Assembly: GCF_003217325.1 (NCBI RefSeq)
Contig: NZ_QJTI01000009.1
Span: 62,001-126,000 of the forward strand
Direction of reading: 5' to 3'
DNA length: 64,000 nt
Source of the DNA: Rhodopseudomonas faecalis
GTDB taxonomy: Bacteria; Pseudomonadota; Alphaproteobacteria; Rhizobiales; Xanthobacteraceae
A model generated the notes under the pieces. The model ran no database searches and had not been told where the DNA came from. It saw only the letters and a list, made by a program, of their open reading frames with translations. How positions within the stretch are numbered: the stretch's first letter is position 1; each line of letters begins with the position of its first letter. Positions 1-9,976 of the stretch are shown in pieces. Position numbers and translations under genes: made by a program.

Positions 1-1306
1 CGGCATCCTCGTGGGTGTCGATATGCTGCTGGAACACCACGAACTCGTCGCCGCCGAAACGGGCGACCAGATCTTCCTGGCGCAGCAGTGCCTGCAGGCG
101 ATCGGCGACCTCGCACAACAGGCGATCGCCGCTCGGATGACCGAGCGTGTCATTGACCTGTTTAAACTGGTCGAGATCGACAAACAGCAGCGCCGACGGC
201 CGCATGTCGCCGCGCACCTGGGCGATGGTCAACAGCCGCTCGATCTCGTCGCGGAAATTGCCGCGGTTCGGCAGGCCGGTCAGTTCGTCATAGCGCGCGA
301 GGCGAATGATGCGCGCTTCGGCGCTGCGCCGCTCGGTGATGTCTTCGACCAGCACCACCGTGCCGCCGCCCTTCATCGGCTGGAAGGTCCAGGAATAAGC
401 GTGGGCGTCGGTGGTTTCCGAATCGACCGTGATGACCTCGCCAGCGAGCGCGTTGTCGATCTCCGAAACGATCAAGCGTCCGCTCGCCGCCGAGATCGTG
501 CCGGCGGTCACACAGGCGTTGATGATGTCGGCCGCGCTGGCGCCGCGATGCATGAAGTCAGACGGCAGCCGCATCATTTGCGCAAACCGGCTGTTCATCA
601 CCTCAAGCCGCACCTCCTCACCGCCGAACATGCACAGCCCATGCGGCATGTTATTGAGCGCGGTATCGAACTGATTGGCGAGCGCCGCTTCACGCTCGCG
701 CGCGATCCAGGCGTTGAAATAGATGCGCTGCAGGCTGGATGTGAGCTGCCGGGTGGCCGCGAAGAACACCGCGCTCAGCAGCGCCACCGCGATATGGAAC
801 GTGCCGCCGACATAGATCAACGTGATCACCAGCGGGCCGCAGCCGACCAGCATCTGCAACTGGAAGATCCGCGGCCGGCCGAAGGTGCGGGCGACGCCGG
901 CGGACATGTAGGCGACCACCGTGGTCACGCACAGCATATGGGCGGCGGCATCATCGGTGCGCAGCAGCACCACCACGCTCCAGGCACCCAAAGCGAGGCT
1001 GTAGCCGATCGCCGCCAACCGATACTTGTTTTCCCATAGAACGGCTTCGTCGCCGGTCAGCGGACCCGGCCGCTGCTTGTAGCGATACATCTGAAAGGCG
1101 CGGACGCCGCCCAGCGCCAGAAACGGCAACACGCACAGCCAAATCACCACATCATCGGTGACCGCACCGATCACCGCCGCGGCGATCGCCGGGCTCAGGG
1201 CACCCAGCACCATCGGCAGTGGATTGAGAAAAAGCGAATCCACCATGCCCGCGTAAATCGTGGGCGACAATCGATCAATGCTATCTGCGGGATGGGCAGT
1301 CTGCAT
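1..1306 (-). CDS. Membrane/PAS/GGDEF diguanylate cyclase-type protein (3' end cut by window edge)
   Basis: The reading frame runs from the ATG at 1306 off the left edge, so about 435 residues are visible. The N-terminal half is hydrophobic and looks like several membrane helices (for example VVIWLCVLPFLALGG). A PAS-like segment follows, ending in VVLVEDITERR, and then a GGDEF domain whose active-site motif GGDEF is read at 55-41. GGDEF domains make cyclic-di-GMP from two GTP; the intact signature suggests activity. Whether an EAL domain follows cannot be seen. It lies downstream of tolB on the same strand, but an inverted repeat separates them, so it is probably its own unit. Confidence 0.85.
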   Translation of the reverse strand, partial: MQTAHPADSIDRLSPTIYAGMVDSLFLNPLPMVLGALSPAIAAAVIGAVTDDVVIWLCVLPFLALGGVRAFQMYRYKQRPGPLTGDEAVLWENKYRLAAIGYSLALGAWSVVVLLRTDDAAAHMLCVTTVVAYMSAGVARTFGRPRIFQLQMLVGCGPLVITLIYVGGTFHIAVALLSAVFFAATRQLTSSLQRIYFNAWIAREREAALANQFDTALNNMPHGLCMFGGEEVRLEVMNSRFAQMMRLPSDFMHRGASAADIINACVTAGTISAASGRLIVSEIDNALAGEVITVDSETTDAHAYSWTFQPMKGGGTVVLVEDITERRSAEARIIRLARYDELTGLPNRGNFRDEIERLLTIAQVRGDMRPSALLFVDLDQFKQVNDTLGHPSGDRLLCEVADRLQALLRQEDLVARFGGDEFVVFQQHIDTHEDA

Positions 1307-1404
1307 CGGCACCCCTGTCCTTATTTACAGGTAATACCGAGCGCCTGTGAAATTACTCTGAGGGAATATGGTTACCGCGGTCTTGCGGGAACCGCGACTC
1401 CGAG

Positions 1405-1434
1405 AATGAGATCGCCTCATCGGGCGATCTCATT
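1405..1434 (-). terminator. Hairpin downstream of tolB
   Basis: Perfect 12-bp inverted repeat (AATGAGATCGCC / GGCGATCTCATT) around a 6-nt loop, 25 bp past the tolB stop. No T-run follows, so it may be a transcript-end stabiliser rather than a classical terminator. Confidence 0.55.
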
Positions 1435-1458
1435 GAAGTGGCTTCAGCTATTTACCGC

Positions 1459-2811
1459 TCACGACAGCAGCGGCGACCAGGCGGGATCGGAGGCAAAGCC
1501 CGGGGTTGGGACGCGCTGTTCGTTACGGCCGGAGATGTCGACCGTGTACAGCGACGGGCCGGCGCTGCCGCCCGGCTCGCGGAAGAACATCAGCACGCGG
1601 CCGTTCGGCGCGAAGGTCGGGCCTTCGTTGTGATAGCCGGAGGTCAGCAGCCGTTCGCCGGAGCCATCGGGCTTCATGATGCCGATCGAGAACTGACCGC
1701 CGCCCTGCTTGGTGAAGGCGATGTAGTCGCCGCGCGGCGACCATACCGGCGTCGAGTAGTTGCCTTCGCCAAACGAGATGCGTTGCGCGCCGCCGCCGCT
1801 GGCCGACATCACATAGATCTGCGGCTTGCCGCCACGATCGGACTCAAAACAGATCCGGCTGCCATCGGGCGAATAGGACGGCGAGGTGTCGATCGCCGGC
1901 GTATCGGTCAGGCGAGTGGTCGAGCGCGAGCGCAGATCCATCACAAACAGATTGGAGTTGCCGCCCTGCTGCAGGCTCATGATGATCCGCTGCCCATCCG
2001 GCGAAAACCGCGGCGCAAACGACATGCCCGGGAAATTGCCGACGATTTCGCGCTGCCCGGTTTCGATGTTGTACAGATAGACTCGCGGATCGCCGTGCCC
2101 GAACTCCATATAGGTGATCTCTTGGGTGGTCGGCGAAAAGCGCGGCGTCAGCACGAGGTCATTGCCGCGGCTGAGATAGCGCACATTGGCGCCGTCCTGA
2201 TCCATCAGGGCGAGTCGCTTGACGCGACGTTCCTTGGAGCCGGATTCGTCGATGAACACCACGCGGCTATCAAAATAGCCCTTTTCGCCCGTCAGCCGCT
2301 CATAGATCTGATCGGAGATGATATGCGCAATCCGGCGCCAATATTCCGGCGAGGTGAAATATTGCTGGCCGGTGAGCTGCTGGCCGGAGGCGACGTCCCA
2401 CAGCCGGAATTCGGCCTTGAGGCGGCCGTCGGACTGCCTGGTCATGCGTCCGGTGACCAGCGCTTGAGCATTGATGGCCTTCCAGCTGGCAAATTGCGGC
2501 GACACGTCGATATTGCTGATGCGCTCGATATAGGCGGCCTGATCGATCGGCGCGAATAGCCCGCTGCGCTTCAGATTGTTGGTGATCACCTGCGCGACGC
2601 CGGCGCCGACCTCGCCATCGGACGGCGTGCCGGCGACAAAGTTCGGCAGCGCGATCGGCATCGGCGCCACCGTGCCTTCGGTGATCTGCAGGCGGGTCTG
2701 CGCGGCCAGCGCCGTGGGCAGCAACAGGCTCGCGGCGGCGCCCGCACCGCCGATCAAGGCTTGGCGACGGCTCAGCGGCAGCACAGAGGAACGGGACGAC
2801 ATCACGGTCAT
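1459..2811 (-). CDS. tolB: Tol-Pal system protein TolB
   Basis: Periplasmic beta-propeller protein of the Tol-Pal envelope complex, which helps outer-membrane constriction at division by binding Pal and TolA. The roughly 450-residue product has an N-terminal TolB domain ([17 protein letters not shown]) followed by repeated WD40-like TolB blades such as [11 protein letters not shown] and [12 protein letters not shown]. The signal peptide contains [15 protein letters not shown], a twin-arginine-like motif. The start is taken at the ATG at 2811; an upstream TTG (2826) and an ATG at 2802 are alternatives, none with a strong ribosome site. It is last in tolQRAB; pal, its usual next neighbour, is not here. 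Confidence 0.93.
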   Translation of the reverse strand: MTVMSSRSSVLPLSRRQALIGGAGAAASLLLPTALAAQTRLQITEGTVAPMPIALPNFVAGTPSDGEVGAGVAQVITNNLKRSGLFAPIDQAAYIERISNIDVSPQFASWKAINAQALVTGRMTRQSDGRLKAEFRLWDVASGQQLTGQQYFTSPEYWRRIAHIISDQIYERLTGEKGYFDSRVVFIDESGSKERRVKRLALMDQDGANVRYLSRGNDLVLTPRFSPTTQEITYMEFGHGDPRVYLYNIETGQREIVGNFPGMSFAPRFSPDGQRIIMSLQQGGNSNLFVMDLRSRSTTRLTDTPAIDTSPSYSPDGSRICFESDRGGKPQIYVMSASGGGAQRISFGEGNYSTPVWSPRGDYIAFTKQGGGQFSIGIMKPDGSGERLLTSGYHNEGPTFAPNGRVLMFFREPGGSAGPSLYTVDISGRNEQRVPTPGFASDPAWSPLLS

Positions 2812-2839
2812 TGCGGGCTCATTCAACAGGGCAAAGGAA

Positions 2840-3784
2840 TTAGCTGCGGAACATTTGGCGCGGGTCGAAGGTCACGATCATGTCTTTCCACTGATCGTAG
2901 GACTCGGCCCGCAGCATCTCATAGGGCTGGCCCTGCAACACCGCGCGCATCGCAGCGTCGGCAGCGGCCTGATAGCGCGGCGAGGAGCCGCGCGACACGA
3001 TTTCCGGCGGCGCCGCCAAGCGGCGATCCGGGGTCAGGCGGATGCGGATATCGACGATCAGCTCCTCGGGGCGCTCGGTGCCGGCCTGCACATTCCAGAG
3101 CTGGGTCAGGCGGGCGCGCAGCGCGTCGAGCTCGGACTGCGACAGCGTCGCGGCGGTGCCGCGCGGACTGCCAAGCCGATTTTGGGCGTTGAGCTCCGAG
3201 CCGGTCGCGGCCTGCCGGGTCGGATCGCGCTTGTCGAGCAGCGCCGCGATCTTGGACTGGTCGAACACCCGCTCCTGCTTCGGCTTGGGCGGCTGCGGCG
3301 GCGCGGCCTTGGCTTCCGGCTTCGGCGTCGGCTTCTTGCTGTCGTCCTTCTTCAAAGCCTCGGCGATCGGATCGACCTTGGGCGGGTCCGGCTTCTTCTC
3401 GACCTGTTTCGGCTCGTTCTTCGGCTTTTCTTCGGCGACCGGCTTTGGCGGATCGGGCTTCTTCTCGACCGGCTTTTCAACCGGCTTCGGCGGCGGGGTC
3501 GGAGCCACGGAAGTCTCAACCGGCTGCTTTTCGGAAATCTTGCCGACGGTGTCTTCCACCGGCTTGGCTTCGGCGACCTTCTCGACCAGCGGCTTCGGCT
3601 TGTCCTTTTCGCCCGATTTGGTACCAGCGGTGAGTTTTGAGAGCTGATCGGCCGAGATGATATCGATCGGCATCGATTCCGGCGGCGGCGCTTCCAGCGA
3701 GCGCGCCGAGAAAGACACGATGCCGTACCCGATCACGAACACGTGCAGGGCAATCGACGCCATCAGTGTCTTGTCGACTTTCAC
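2840..3784 (-). CDS. tolA: Tol-Pal system protein TolA
   Basis: Inner-membrane protein spanning the periplasm and linking TolQR to TolB/Pal. The 314-residue product has one N-terminal transmembrane helix (about residues 8-25), a long Pro/Lys/Glu-rich central domain (repeats such as [16 protein letters not shown], about 70-190), and a C-terminal TonB/TolA-like globular domain (about 215-314) with [10 protein letters not shown]. The low-complexity middle is normal for alphaproteobacterial TolA. It starts 7 bp after the tolR stop, so the two are almost certainly cotranscribed. Confidence 0.92.
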   Translation of the reverse strand: MKVDKTLMASIALHVFVIGYGIVSFSARSLEAPPPESMPIDIISADQLSKLTAGTKSGEKDKPKPLVEKVAEAKPVEDTVGKISEKQPVETSVAPTPPPKPVEKPVEKKPDPPKPVAEEKPKNEPKQVEKKPDPPKVDPIAEALKKDDSKKPTPKPEAKAAPPQPPKPKQERVFDQSKIAALLDKRDPTRQAATGSELNAQNRLGSPRGTAATLSQSELDALRARLTQLWNVQAGTERPEELIVDIRIRLTPDRRLAAPPEIVSRGSSPRYQAAADAAMRAVLQGQPYEMLRAESYDQWKDMIVTFDPRQMFRS

Positions 3785-3791
3785 CGACTGA

Positions 3792-4241
<450 letters not shown>

Positions 4242-4274
4242 GATCGACAGTCCCTCGCGCGCAAAACCCGTTCC

Positions 4275-4988
<714 letters not shown>

Positions 4989-5006
4989 TATCGATTGTCC
5001 TTTCAC

Positions 5007-5371
5007 GCAAGTTCACATCGGCGGCCGCGGTTCCGCGGGCGGCGGGCCAGCGGGGCGAATGCACCGGCGCCAAAGCCTGATCTGTCGCATGGGGAGCCCG
5101 GCCGAAGCCGTAGAGTGCATCCCCTGCCAACGTGTCAAAACGAGGGCTGGCGGCGCTTCCCGACGCTTCTAACCAAACGCTAATCTTGGTTAAGGTTGGG
5201 TTACCAAACTGGCGAGGGTTCGAAAAGTCGCAGGCGCCATGTGGTGTTGCGGGGGCAGGCGCCGACAAAGTAGGCACAAACGACACCGCCCGGCTGCAGG
5301 GCAACCGGGCGGCTTGGAGCCAAATTGTGGCGTTTGGCGTGGTCAGATGGCGTGGTCAGGCGGCCGCGCGC
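5007..5371. other. Intergenic region upstream of tolQ
   Basis: No convincing gene. An inverted repeat TAACCAA / TTGGTTA (5170-5176 and 5186-5192) lies about 180 bp before tolQ. It may be part of the tol promoter region, but no clear -35/-10 pair is visible. Confidence 0.4.
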
Positions 5372-5842
5372 TTAGCCCTGCGGCTTGCTGTCATTGGACG
5401 CCGGATTGGTGCGGTGCTGGGCCATGAACAGGTCGAACTCTTCCTTGTCCTTGGCGTGGCGCAGCCGCTCCAGGAAGTTCTTGAACTCAACCTGCTCCTC
5501 CTCGAGCCGGCGCAGCGTCTGCTCGCGATATTCATCGAACGCGCGGTTGCCGCTGGAGGGCGGGCCGAAGCCGAAACCGCTCTGCTCCATCCGGCTGCGC
5601 ATCCGGTCCATCTTCGATTGCATGCGGTCCATCTTGGAGGTGAAGCGGCCCTGATCCCAGCAACCCATTTTTCTGCTCCCGAGCGTGAAGAAGAGAAGTG
5701 CAAGGCCGATCGGCCACCAGATGATGAAGCCCAGCACGGTCAGCGCGATCCAGCCGGGATGCCAAGGCGTCCGCGACATCGACCAATTGCGATCATCGCC
5801 AGCCGAACCGCCCCATCGATTGAGATCTGCGGCGTTAGCCAT
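5372..5842 (-). CDS. DUF2852 domain membrane protein
   Basis: 156-residue protein of the DUF2852 family, common in Rhizobiales and of unknown function. The start is the ATG at 5842, preceded by AAGGAGAGGG. A transmembrane segment of two short hydrophobic stretches (WIALTVLGFIIWWPIGLALL, about 25-45) is followed by a charged, probably helical cytoplasmic tail rich in Met/Arg/Gln (SKMDRMQSKMDRMRSRMEQ, about 65-85) and a conserved-looking segment FDEYREQTLRRLEEE. A 19-bp perfect palindrome lies 34 bp upstream of the start and matches one at the neighbouring tetR gene, so it is probably controlled by that repressor. Confidence 0.8.
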   Translation of the reverse strand: MANAADLNRWGGSAGDDRNWSMSRTPWHPGWIALTVLGFIIWWPIGLALLFFTLGSRKMGCWDQGRFTSKMDRMQSKMDRMRSRMEQSGFGFGPPSSGNRAFDEYREQTLRRLEEEQVEFKNFLERLRHAKDKEEFDLFMAQHRTNPASNDSKPQG

Positions 5843-5875
5843 TTCCCTCTCCTTGAACGGCACCATGCCGTGTGA

Positions 5876-5894
5876 ATGTAAATAACATTTACAT
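5876..5894. promoter_or_regulatory. Palindromic operator upstream of the DUF2852 gene
   Basis: ATGTAAATAACATTTACAT is a perfect 19-bp palindrome. Its 17-bp core TGTAAA-N5-TTTACA has the same spacing as the palindrome over the start of the downstream tetR gene (TGTAAA-N5-TTCACA at 6749-6765, read on minus). Likely a TetR-family binding site. Confidence 0.6.
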
Positions 5895-6047
5895 AGCTAA
5901 ACCTGTCCTGCCATTTGTCAAGCGCGGCCAAGATTAATTCGCGGCAATCAAGGGAACGGGCGCTGGCGCTTGTCGGTTCCGACGGACTGAGACCCGATCA
6001 GCGCGAGCTTATGATCTGGCGTTTTGAAAACAGCGCGCGTAAGGCGG

Positions 6048-6749
6048 TTACGGGCGCGGCGCGCCCCATGGGCCGGCCGGCTTCGGCTCTGGCGCTTTCG
6101 GCTCGGACGACCCGGCCGGGAAGCCAAGGCCGCGCAGATAAATCAGCACGCCAGCCTCCAGCAGTTCTTCCGGCGCCATCGGCAATTTGCGGCGGGCGCC
6201 GTCGCCGCGGCTGAACAGCGAGGCGATGCCATGCGCCATCGACCAGATGTGCAGCGCCATCATCAGCGCCGGCGGCCGCGGCACGCCGGGCGGGGTCAGT
6301 GCCACCAGCCGCTCGGCTGCGGCGCGGATCACATTGAAAGCGCGTTCCGACGCCGCCATCAGCAGCGGATTGCGATCGATCGGCACGCCGGATTCGAACA
6401 TCGCCGAGTAGTACGCCGGTTCGCGGCGCGCGAACGCCAGATAGGCCTTGCCGACCCGCTGGAACGCCGAGTTGGTGTCAGGACGGCCATCATCCCAGGC
6501 CGCAGCCAGCTCCGCCTCGAACTGCTCAAAACCGCGCTGCGCGATGCTCGACAACAATTCGTCGCGATCGCGAAAATGCCGGTAAGGCGCGGCCGGGCTG
6601 ACGCCGGCCATGCGCGCGGCATCGGCAAAGGTGAAGCCGCCCGGCCCCTTCTCGGCGATCAAGCCGAGTGCCGCCTGCAGCAACGCCTCTTTCAAATTGC
6701 CGTGATGGTAGCCGCGCTCAGCGCGGCTCTGTTCCTTGCGCCAGCTCAT
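6048..6749 (-). CDS. TetR/AcrR family transcriptional regulator
   Basis: 233-residue one-component regulator. The N-terminal helix-turn-helix domain is clear (GNLKEALLQAALGLIAEKG, then FTFADAARMAGVSPAAPYRH); the C-terminal ligand domain resembles the TetR_C_33/WHG type (YYSAMFESGVPIDRNPLL; MMALHIWSMAHGIASLF). The start is put at the ATG at 6749; a TTG 30 bp upstream would run through an almost perfect 29-bp palindrome that looks like its own operator. There is no good ribosome site before the ATG, so expression may be weak or leaderless. The ligand cannot be inferred. The tail is Pro-rich. Confidence 0.88.
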   Translation of the reverse strand: MSWRKEQSRAERGYHHGNLKEALLQAALGLIAEKGPGGFTFADAARMAGVSPAAPYRHFRDRDELLSSIAQRGFEQFEAELAAAWDDGRPDTNSAFQRVGKAYLAFARREPAYYSAMFESGVPIDRNPLLMAASERAFNVIRAAAERLVALTPPGVPRPPALMMALHIWSMAHGIASLFSRGDGARRKLPMAPEELLEAGVLIYLRGLGFPAGSSEPKAPEPKPAGPWGAPRP

Positions 6750-6771
6750 GTGAAGGGCTTTTACATGAGCT
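6743..6771. promoter_or_regulatory. Autoregulatory operator over the tetR start
   Basis: Near-perfect 29-bp palindrome with 9-bp outer arms AGCTCATGT / ACATGAGCT and only two mismatched inner pairs. Its core is the 17-mer TGTAAAAGCCCTTCACA (minus strand, 6749-6765). It overlaps the proposed ATG, as expected for an autorepressor site. Confidence 0.6.
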
Positions 6772-6843
6772 GCGCGCAAAGGTCACGGCCCGCGCGCAGT
6801 GGCGCGCGCCCGCTCCGCCTGCTCTCGGCGCCGCTGGCCCCAA

Positions 6844-7257
6844 TCAGGACGACAGGCCGGCGCGCAGCCGCTGTTCCTGTTCGCGCAGTTCGGGGGTCAG
6901 TGCCTCGCCAAAATCCTCGGCGGAAAACACTTGGCGGATCTCGATGGCATCGCCGCTGGGAAATGGCGCGCGCTTCATCCAGCTAATCGCCTCATCAAGC
7001 GAGCCGACCTCGATCAGCCAGAAACCAGCGATCAGCGATTGCGGATCGGAAAACGGTCCGCGCGTCACTTTGGGCTCAGCCTCGCTAAAGTGCACGCGCG
7101 CGCCTTTGCTGCTCGGCTGCAATCCTTCGCCGGCGACCATCACGCCGGCCCGCACCATCTCTTCATTGAACCGCCCCATCGCAGTCAACAGCTCGGTGGT
7201 CGGCATCACGCCCGCTTCGCTGTCGGCACTGGCTTTGACAATCACCATGAAACGCAT
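6844..7257 (-). CDS. YCII/DGPF-domain protein
   Basis: 137-residue single-domain protein of the YCII-related/DGPF group (dimeric alpha+beta barrel). It begins MRFMVIVKASADSEAG and contains the characteristic GPFSDPQSLIAGFWLIE block (about 68-84). Members are often encoded near ECF sigma factors but their biochemistry is mostly unknown. It lies upstream of tetR on the same strand, with a 94-bp gap that holds the tetR operator. Confidence 0.82.
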   Translation of the reverse strand: MRFMVIVKASADSEAGVMPTTELLTAMGRFNEEMVRAGVMVAGEGLQPSSKGARVHFSEAEPKVTRGPFSDPQSLIAGFWLIEVGSLDEAISWMKRAPFPSGDAIEIRQVFSAEDFGEALTPELREQEQRLRAGLSS

Positions 7258-7948
7258 CGCGCTCTCCGTTGCCTGATGGTGCCCCGCGCCACAGCACTAA
7301 CGCAGTACGCCCGCAACGGATGCAGCGCGGCGCGATGACAACTGCTGACAAACTCCCGCCGCATTGGCTGGCCACGCTTCGCTGATGAGTTCCGCCGTTG
7401 GGGAATAAAACCGGCGTGCTCATCATGGGGACGCAGGCGCTCACGCAGTTCATCGCGCAGATTTGCTGTCGGCAGGCTTCTTGAAGCCAATGCCACGCGC
7501 AGCCCTCCATGTGCTTGTTGTGCGATACGTGGCTTGTAGCGATGCGAGCCTTGTAGCGATCCTGCTGTGGCGCGATCCGCGCCACAGCACCGCTGCGGAC
7601 GAAACGGGGGCTGCGATGAAAGACCTCTCCAGGCGCATGGTCGGCGACATGATGCTGCAAGCGCTGGCGCTCGCAGCCATGCTGGTCGTGGCAGCAATGG
7701 CGTTCTACGTCCGATAGCCAAGGCGCTCACAGCAATCTCAAGCAGCGCGCCTTGATAGCAAGGCACCGATGACGGGCGCGGCAACCGGGCCGCCGAATCG
7801 ACCGAACGCCGATCTCGCATTCATGAAAATTGCAGCGCGATGACAACGCGCATCGTCTTTTGGCTGCGCTGCTGCGTCGCACAAAAGCCGCGCGAGCCTG
7901 CGCCGGGACAGGCTATAGTGACGATGCGGAGTCAATAAGGGGACGCAG
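7258..7948. other. Intergenic region with short hairpin and possible micro-ORF
   Basis: No well-supported gene in about 690 bp. A perfect 10-bp inverted repeat with 3-nt loop sits at 7565-7587 (CTGTGGCGCG / CGCGCCACAG); its right half GCGCCACAGCAC recurs near 7288. A 33-codon frame at 7616-7717 (plus) starts MKDLSRRMVGDMMLQALA and is one predicted transmembrane helix; it could be a small membrane protein but has no other support. A TATAGT hexamer near 7912 may be part of the promoter of the following SDR gene. Confidence 0.35.
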
Positions 7949-8737
7949 ATGAACAGCAGCGCTAACAAGGTCGCCGTGGTCACCGGCGCAGCACGCGGCA
8001 TCGGTTTTGCGGCGGCACAACGTTTCCTCAATGAGGGCTGGCGGGTGGCGCTGCTCGACTGCAACAACGAAACCTTGGCAGAGGCGATGGCGACGCTTGA
8101 CCGGCCCGAGGCGACGCTGGCGCTGCATTGCGACGTCACCGATGCCGTGGAAGTCCGCGCCGACATCGCGCGCGCCGCGGCGCATTTCGGCCGGCTCGAC
8201 GCGCTGGTCAACAATGCCGGCATCGCGATCTTCAAGCCGCTGATGGAGACCAGCGACGAGGAATGGGCGCGCATCATGGCGGTGAACGTCACCGGCCCGT
8301 TCATCTGCACCACCGCGGCGGTGCCCTTGATGCAGCAGCACGGCGGCGGCGCCATCGTCAACGTCACCTCGATCTCGTCACTGCGCGCCTCGACGCTGCG
8401 CGCCGCCTATGGCTCCAGCAAAGCGGCGCTGGCGCATTTTACCAAACAATGCGCGGCGGAGCTGGGCGAGGTCGGGATTCGCGTCAATGCGGTGGCGCCC
8501 GGCCCGGTCGACACCGCGATGGCCAAAGAGGTGCATTCGCCGGCGATCCGCGCCGATTATCACGACGCCATTCCGCTCAACCGCTACGGGCTGGAGCGCG
8601 AGCTCGCCGACGCCATCTATTTCCTGTGCTCGGATCAGTCGAGCTACATCACCGGCCAGGTGCTGGCGGTCGATGGCGGCTTCGATGCCGCCGGCATCGG
8701 CCTGCCGACCCTGCGCGGCAAGACCCGCGCGACTTAG
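7949..8737 (+). CDS. SDR family NAD(P)-dependent oxidoreductase
   Basis: 262-residue classical short-chain dehydrogenase/reductase. Cofactor-binding motif TGAARGIG (about 12-19), NNAG (about 88-91), catalytic Ser in VTSISSLRAS and Tyr/Lys in YGSSKAA are all present. The C terminus ends in the usual SSYITGQVLAVDGGF block. Asp41 (VALLDC) after beta-2 suggests NAD rather than NADP preference. The substrate cannot be read from sequence; FabG-like and sugar/steroid dehydrogenases share this layout. It stands alone between a long non-coding stretch and a repeat block. Confidence 0.9.
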   Translation: MNSSANKVAVVTGAARGIGFAAAQRFLNEGWRVALLDCNNETLAEAMATLDRPEATLALHCDVTDAVEVRADIARAAAHFGRLDALVNNAGIAIFKPLMETSDEEWARIMAVNVTGPFICTTAAVPLMQQHGGGAIVNVTSISSLRASTLRAAYGSSKAALAHFTKQCAAELGEVGIRVNAVAPGPVDTAMAKEVHSPAIRADYHDAIPLNRYGLERELADAIYFLCSDQSSYITGQVLAVDGGFDAAGIGLPTLRGKTRAT

Positions 8738-8789
8738 TCCAAAAGTTCTTTCGGGCTTGCTGGAAACAAAGCTCGGGAGAGACGATCGT

Positions 8790-9058
8790 GAGCAGCGTCC
8801 CCTCCCTCCCCCCGCGTAGCGGTGGGGAGGGTCGGCGCGAAGCGCCGGGGTGGGGGGCCTTGCGCGCTGCACCGATAAATTCAACTCGATGGTCAGCGCG
8901 CAACACCTTCGCTGACTCTATCCGTTTGCCGGATACCCCCACCCGTCCGGCCCGATTGACATCGGGCCGTCCACCCTCCCCACAAGGGGGAGGGATAAGA
9001 GGCTACCCCTGCACTGCTTCCAAAACGAAAATGCCCGCGGCAAGCGCGGGCATGACAG
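8790..9058. repeat. Intergenic palindromic repeat block
   Basis: About 270 bp of two repeat types. The first is CT-rich/GA-rich: CCCTCCCCCCGCGTAGCGGT near 8800 and CACCCTCCCCACAAGGGGGA near 8973, also seen at 39.2, 40.5 and 53.0 kb. The second is ATGCCCGCGGCAAGCGCGGG near 9030, the half-unit of the repeat at 19.3, 24.4, 46.4, 48.4 and 52.3 kb. Non-coding. Confidence 0.75.
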
Positions 9059-9094
9059 GTTGATAACGTCGTGTGCGCAGGCGTCGCGCCGCGA

Positions 9095-9883
9095 TTACTT
9101 CAGCGGGCGCAGCAGCCGCGTCAGTTCGTCGTGCACGTATTCGTTGCCGCACACCACATTGCCGGTGGTGAGCAGGTCGCCGCCGTCGATCTCGGACACG
9201 GTACCGCCCGCTTCGCGCACCATCAGGATGCCGGCCGCGATATCCCAGGCCGACAGATTGCGCTCCCAATAACCGTCGAACCGGCCAGAAGCCACTTGCG
9301 CCAGATCGAGCGAAGCCGCGCCAAAACGGCGGAAGCCGGCGACCTTGGGCTGCAGCACCGCCATTTCCTTGAGCGCCAGCGTAAAATTGCCACGGCCGAT
9401 ATGCGGCAGGCCGCAGGCGATCACGCAGTCATGGAGCTGACGGCGGCCGGCGACGCGCAAGCGCTGATCGTTCATGAACGCGCCCTTGCCGCGCTCGGCG
9501 GTGTACAGCTCGTCATTGGCGGGGTTGTAGATCACCGCGGCAATGATGGTGTCTTCGCGCTGCAGGGCGATCGAGATCGCAAATTGCGGGATGCCGTGCA
9601 GGAAATTGGTGGTGCCGTCGAGCGGATCGACGATCCAGGTGTGACTCTTGTCGGTACCCTCGCGCCGCCCGAACTCCTCGCCGTAGAAGCCATAGCCGGG
9701 CCGCGCCTTGGTCAGATCCTCGAACAGCATCTGTTCGGCGCGCTTATCGGCCTTGCTGACGAAATCGGCGGGACCTTTCAACGACACTTGCAGGTGCTCG
9801 ATCTCGCCGAGGTCGCGCGCGAGGCTCCGTCCGGCGCGGCGCGCGGCCTTGACCATGACGTTAATGAGGGCGGATTGCAGCAT
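9095..9883 (-). CDS. suhB: Inositol monophosphatase family protein (SuhB type)
   Basis: 262-residue Mg2+-dependent sugar/inositol phosphatase. Metal-binding motifs are intact: GEEFG (Glu, about residue 69), WIVDPLDGTTNFLHGIP (about 83-99, the DPxDGT signature), and the C-terminal WERNLSAWDIAAG (WD motif). SuhB proteins hydrolyse myo-inositol-1-phosphate in vitro; in proteobacteria they also act with the ribosomal transcription antitermination complex. It is likely the last gene of the pgk-fba-thiE-like-Sel1 set, 93 bp after the Sel1 gene. Confidence 0.92.
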   Translation of the reverse strand: MLQSALINVMVKAARRAGRSLARDLGEIEHLQVSLKGPADFVSKADKRAEQMLFEDLTKARPGYGFYGEEFGRREGTDKSHTWIVDPLDGTTNFLHGIPQFAISIALQREDTIIAAVIYNPANDELYTAERGKGAFMNDQRLRVAGRRQLHDCVIACGLPHIGRGNFTLALKEMAVLQPKVAGFRRFGAASLDLAQVASGRFDGYWERNLSAWDIAAGILMVREAGGTVSEIDGGDLLTTGNVVCGNEYVHDELTRLLRPLK

Positions 9884-9976
9884 GATCGGTCCGAAATGAC
9901 CTGGGGGGCAGGTCTGTGTCTGGATTAAAGGAAGGGGTGGGGATTGCCCTGCCAGGGCAGCGGCGTCAAGGGCGGT

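Noticed and set aside
5170-5192. CtrA-like site upstream of tolQ (TTAACC...TTAG)
   Set aside because: The spacing between half-sites is 6, not 7, and the second half-site is imperfect.
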